DNA of 64,000 nt from a bacterium (GTDB taxonomy: Bacteria > Arandabacterota > Arandabacteria > Arandabacterales > Arandabacteraceae): positions 518,702 to 582,701 of the forward strand of contig JAOZOU010000001.1 of the NCBI GenBank assembly GCA_029933125.1, written 5' to 3'. Both the position numbers and the translations under genes were made by a program. Positions 62,967 to 64,000 of the stretch are shown one piece after another (positions within the stretch are counted from its first letter, which is position 1; every line of letters starts with the position of its first letter). The notes beneath the pieces are model-generated. The model was not told where the DNA came from. It was given only the letters and a program-made list of their open reading frames with translations, and did not search any database.

Positions 62967-63755
62967 CTATAGCGGGAGATTGAGGAGCTCCTTCATCAGC
63001 TTCGCATTGCGGGCAGCCTGCCCGGCGTGGCAATTATTGAAGAAGACAAACGTTTTCTTCGCCCTTGCTGCCATCCTCCTTATCTTCTCAACCCATTCCT
63101 TGAGCTCATCTTTGGTGTAGAGATAATCATAGCGGTCTCCGCCTCCACCCCACCAATTCTTTGCATTACGCCCATGAAGGCGCACATAACCAATGTCAGT
63201 GGTGACTTCCGCAATCGGAGGGACAAGCCCCTTAAGGCGTGGTTCATCAACAGCGCAGTAACCTATTCCCATTGATCTTAGATTCTCAAAAAGATCAGGA
63301 GTTATCCACTCACTATTGCGGAACTCAACGAAGAGAGGGAAGTCCTGAAATTTCTCCTTCAAGAACTCAAGATGTTCGATGTTCTCGCGTGTCCGCTTGA
63401 ATCCCCAGGGAAACTGAGCGATTATTCCACCAAACTTACCCGCATCTATGATCGGCTGAATCGCATCCTTGAACTGACGATAGAGTGCACCGTCTTTGGA
63501 TTGATTGTGTGTCATCTCCTGGTTTGCCTTGATGACAAACTCAAAATCAGATGGTGTCTTTTCCTCCATGCGCCTGAGCACAGCTGGATGAGGGATGCGA
63601 TAATAGGTTGAATTGACCTCAACCCCACGAAAGTGTTTGGTGTACTCTTTGAGCATATCACCCTTGCGAATGCCACGTGGATAGAAACTTCCCACCCAAT
63701 CATCGAAGCTGTAGCCAGATGTGCCAACTATGATTCCTCGAGCCTCATCCGCCAT
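62967..63755 (-). CDS. DUF72 family protein
   Basis: The YecE-like DUF72 barrel is recognised from GIIVGTSGYSFDDWVGSFYP, VEVNSTYYRIP, FEFVIKANQEMTH, FVEFRNSEW and the closing VFFNNCHAGQAARNA. Its function is unknown; structures look like a TIM barrel with a possible nucleotide- or metal-binding pocket. ATG 63755 has GAGG seven bases upstream; the frame is open further but that part overlaps the upstream gene more. It overlaps the preceding membrane-protein gene by 28 bases. Confidence 0.93.
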   Translation of the reverse strand: MADEARGIIVGTSGYSFDDWVGSFYPRGIRKGDMLKEYTKHFRGVEVNSTYYRIPHPAVLRRMEEKTPSDFEFVIKANQEMTHNQSKDGALYRQFKDAIQPIIDAGKFGGIIAQFPWGFKRTRENIEHLEFLKEKFQDFPLFVEFRNSEWITPDLFENLRSMGIGYCAVDEPRLKGLVPPIAEVTTDIGYVRLHGRNAKNWWGGGGDRYDYLYTKDELKEWVEKIRRMAARAKKTFVFFNNCHAGQAARNAKLMKELLNLPL

Positions 63756-64000
63756 CGCAAGACCTCGACACCCAGTGTGACCCCAAGACCAACCGCAATC
63801 CCAAGTGAGAAACCCCATGTGAAACCGCTTGAGAGCGAGCCATACAGGCTATCGGGGATGTTCGCCCCAATTGCAAAACCGTAGATTATGAATCCACCAA
63901 ACCCGCAGAGAAGGGCAGGCAAGGCTGCTCCAGCCACAATGCGCAAGGAAGCTCTATTTCTTCTTGTCATCCAGAGAGCACTCAAGATTCCTATGGTAAT
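63728..64000 (-). CDS. small membrane protein, start outside the window (partial)
   Basis: The frame on the minus strand is open from the window edge to a stop at 63728, and no stop lies upstream within the window. It encodes at least three hydrophobic segments (ITIGILSALWMT, LPALLCGFGGFIIYGFAIG, FSLGIAVGLGVTLGVEVL) separated by a basic stretch (RRNRASLR). A TTG at 63985 would make an 85-residue version, but the coding-like sequence continues to the edge. It overlaps DUF72. No family is recognised. Confidence 0.5.
   Translation of the reverse strand: MTIGILSALWMTRRNRASLRIVAGAALPALLCGFGGFIIYGFAIGANIPDSLYGSLSSGFTWGFSLGIAVGLGVTLGVEVLRWRMRLEES

Overview
The window comes from a diderm bacterium of moderate GC content with a standard genetic code, most likely an uncultured lineage of the FCB/WOR-3-like candidate phyla. 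The grounds are several secreted proteins with FlgD-like (type IX secretion-type) C-terminal tails, a gingipain-type C25 peptidase, cohesin and dockerin modules, DNRLRE-type surface lipoproteins and outer-membrane barrel proteins. No ribosomal RNA, phage, insertion sequence with a transposase, or CRISPR array is visible. The phylum call is an inference from gene content; no marker gene fixes it.

Layout. 1-3 kb: the 3' part of a carbamoyl-transfer operon (FdrA tail, AllG/DUF1116, metal-dependent cyclase, DUF4919-like). 3-10 kb: exported hydrolases and surface proteins on the minus strand (C25 peptidase, DNRLRE lipoprotein, M14 carboxypeptidase). 9.7-10.4 kb: a 183-bp MITE-like inverted-repeat element. 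10.4-17.7 kb: scattered single genes (DsrE-like, MscL, TPR lipoprotein, radical SAM, MFS exporter) and two secreted proteins sharing an unusual Trp-Gly-x-x-Lys C-terminal tail. 17.7-24.1 kb: a compact housekeeping operon on the minus strand, tilS-hpt-ftsH-folE-folP-cdaA, with a tRNA(CAU) just upstream. 24.6-30.3 kb: a surface/secretion locus (cohesin-dockerin proteins, DNRLRE protein, two barrel proteins). 30.4-34.5 kb: a two-component pair and a sodium symporter with its tiny partner subunit.

35.6-44.1 kb: a long minus-strand run starting with lexA and dinB, followed after 12 bases by MrfA- and MrfB-type DNA repair genes, a phosphatase, an exported isoaspartyl methyltransferase, guaB and a QueG-like protein. 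A 22-bp near-palindrome in the lexA promoter is a good candidate for this lineage's LexA operator. The lexA-dinB pair is clearly more AT-rich than its neighbours. 44.2-50.1 kb: glycosyltransferases, a heavy-metal P-type ATPase and a GH3 enzyme. 50.1-54.7 kb: ilvE, archaemetzincin, a group-III PLP decarboxylase, a DUF364 protein and an alpha/beta hydrolase, tightly packed. 54.8-56.0 kb: an orphan DNA methyltransferase fused to a degenerate staphylococcal-nuclease-like domain.

56.2-59.6 kb: a four-gene cassette of uncharacterised membrane proteins, headed by a fibronectin III-DUF6754-type protein. It is the best candidate here for an undescribed system. 59.8-64 kb: rubredoxin, an M28-like peptidase, a dockerin protein with its own promoter and terminator, a DUF72 protein and a truncated membrane protein. 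Recognisable promoters share a TTGACA box and a spacer of 17-18 bases, several with an extended TGATA -10 element.
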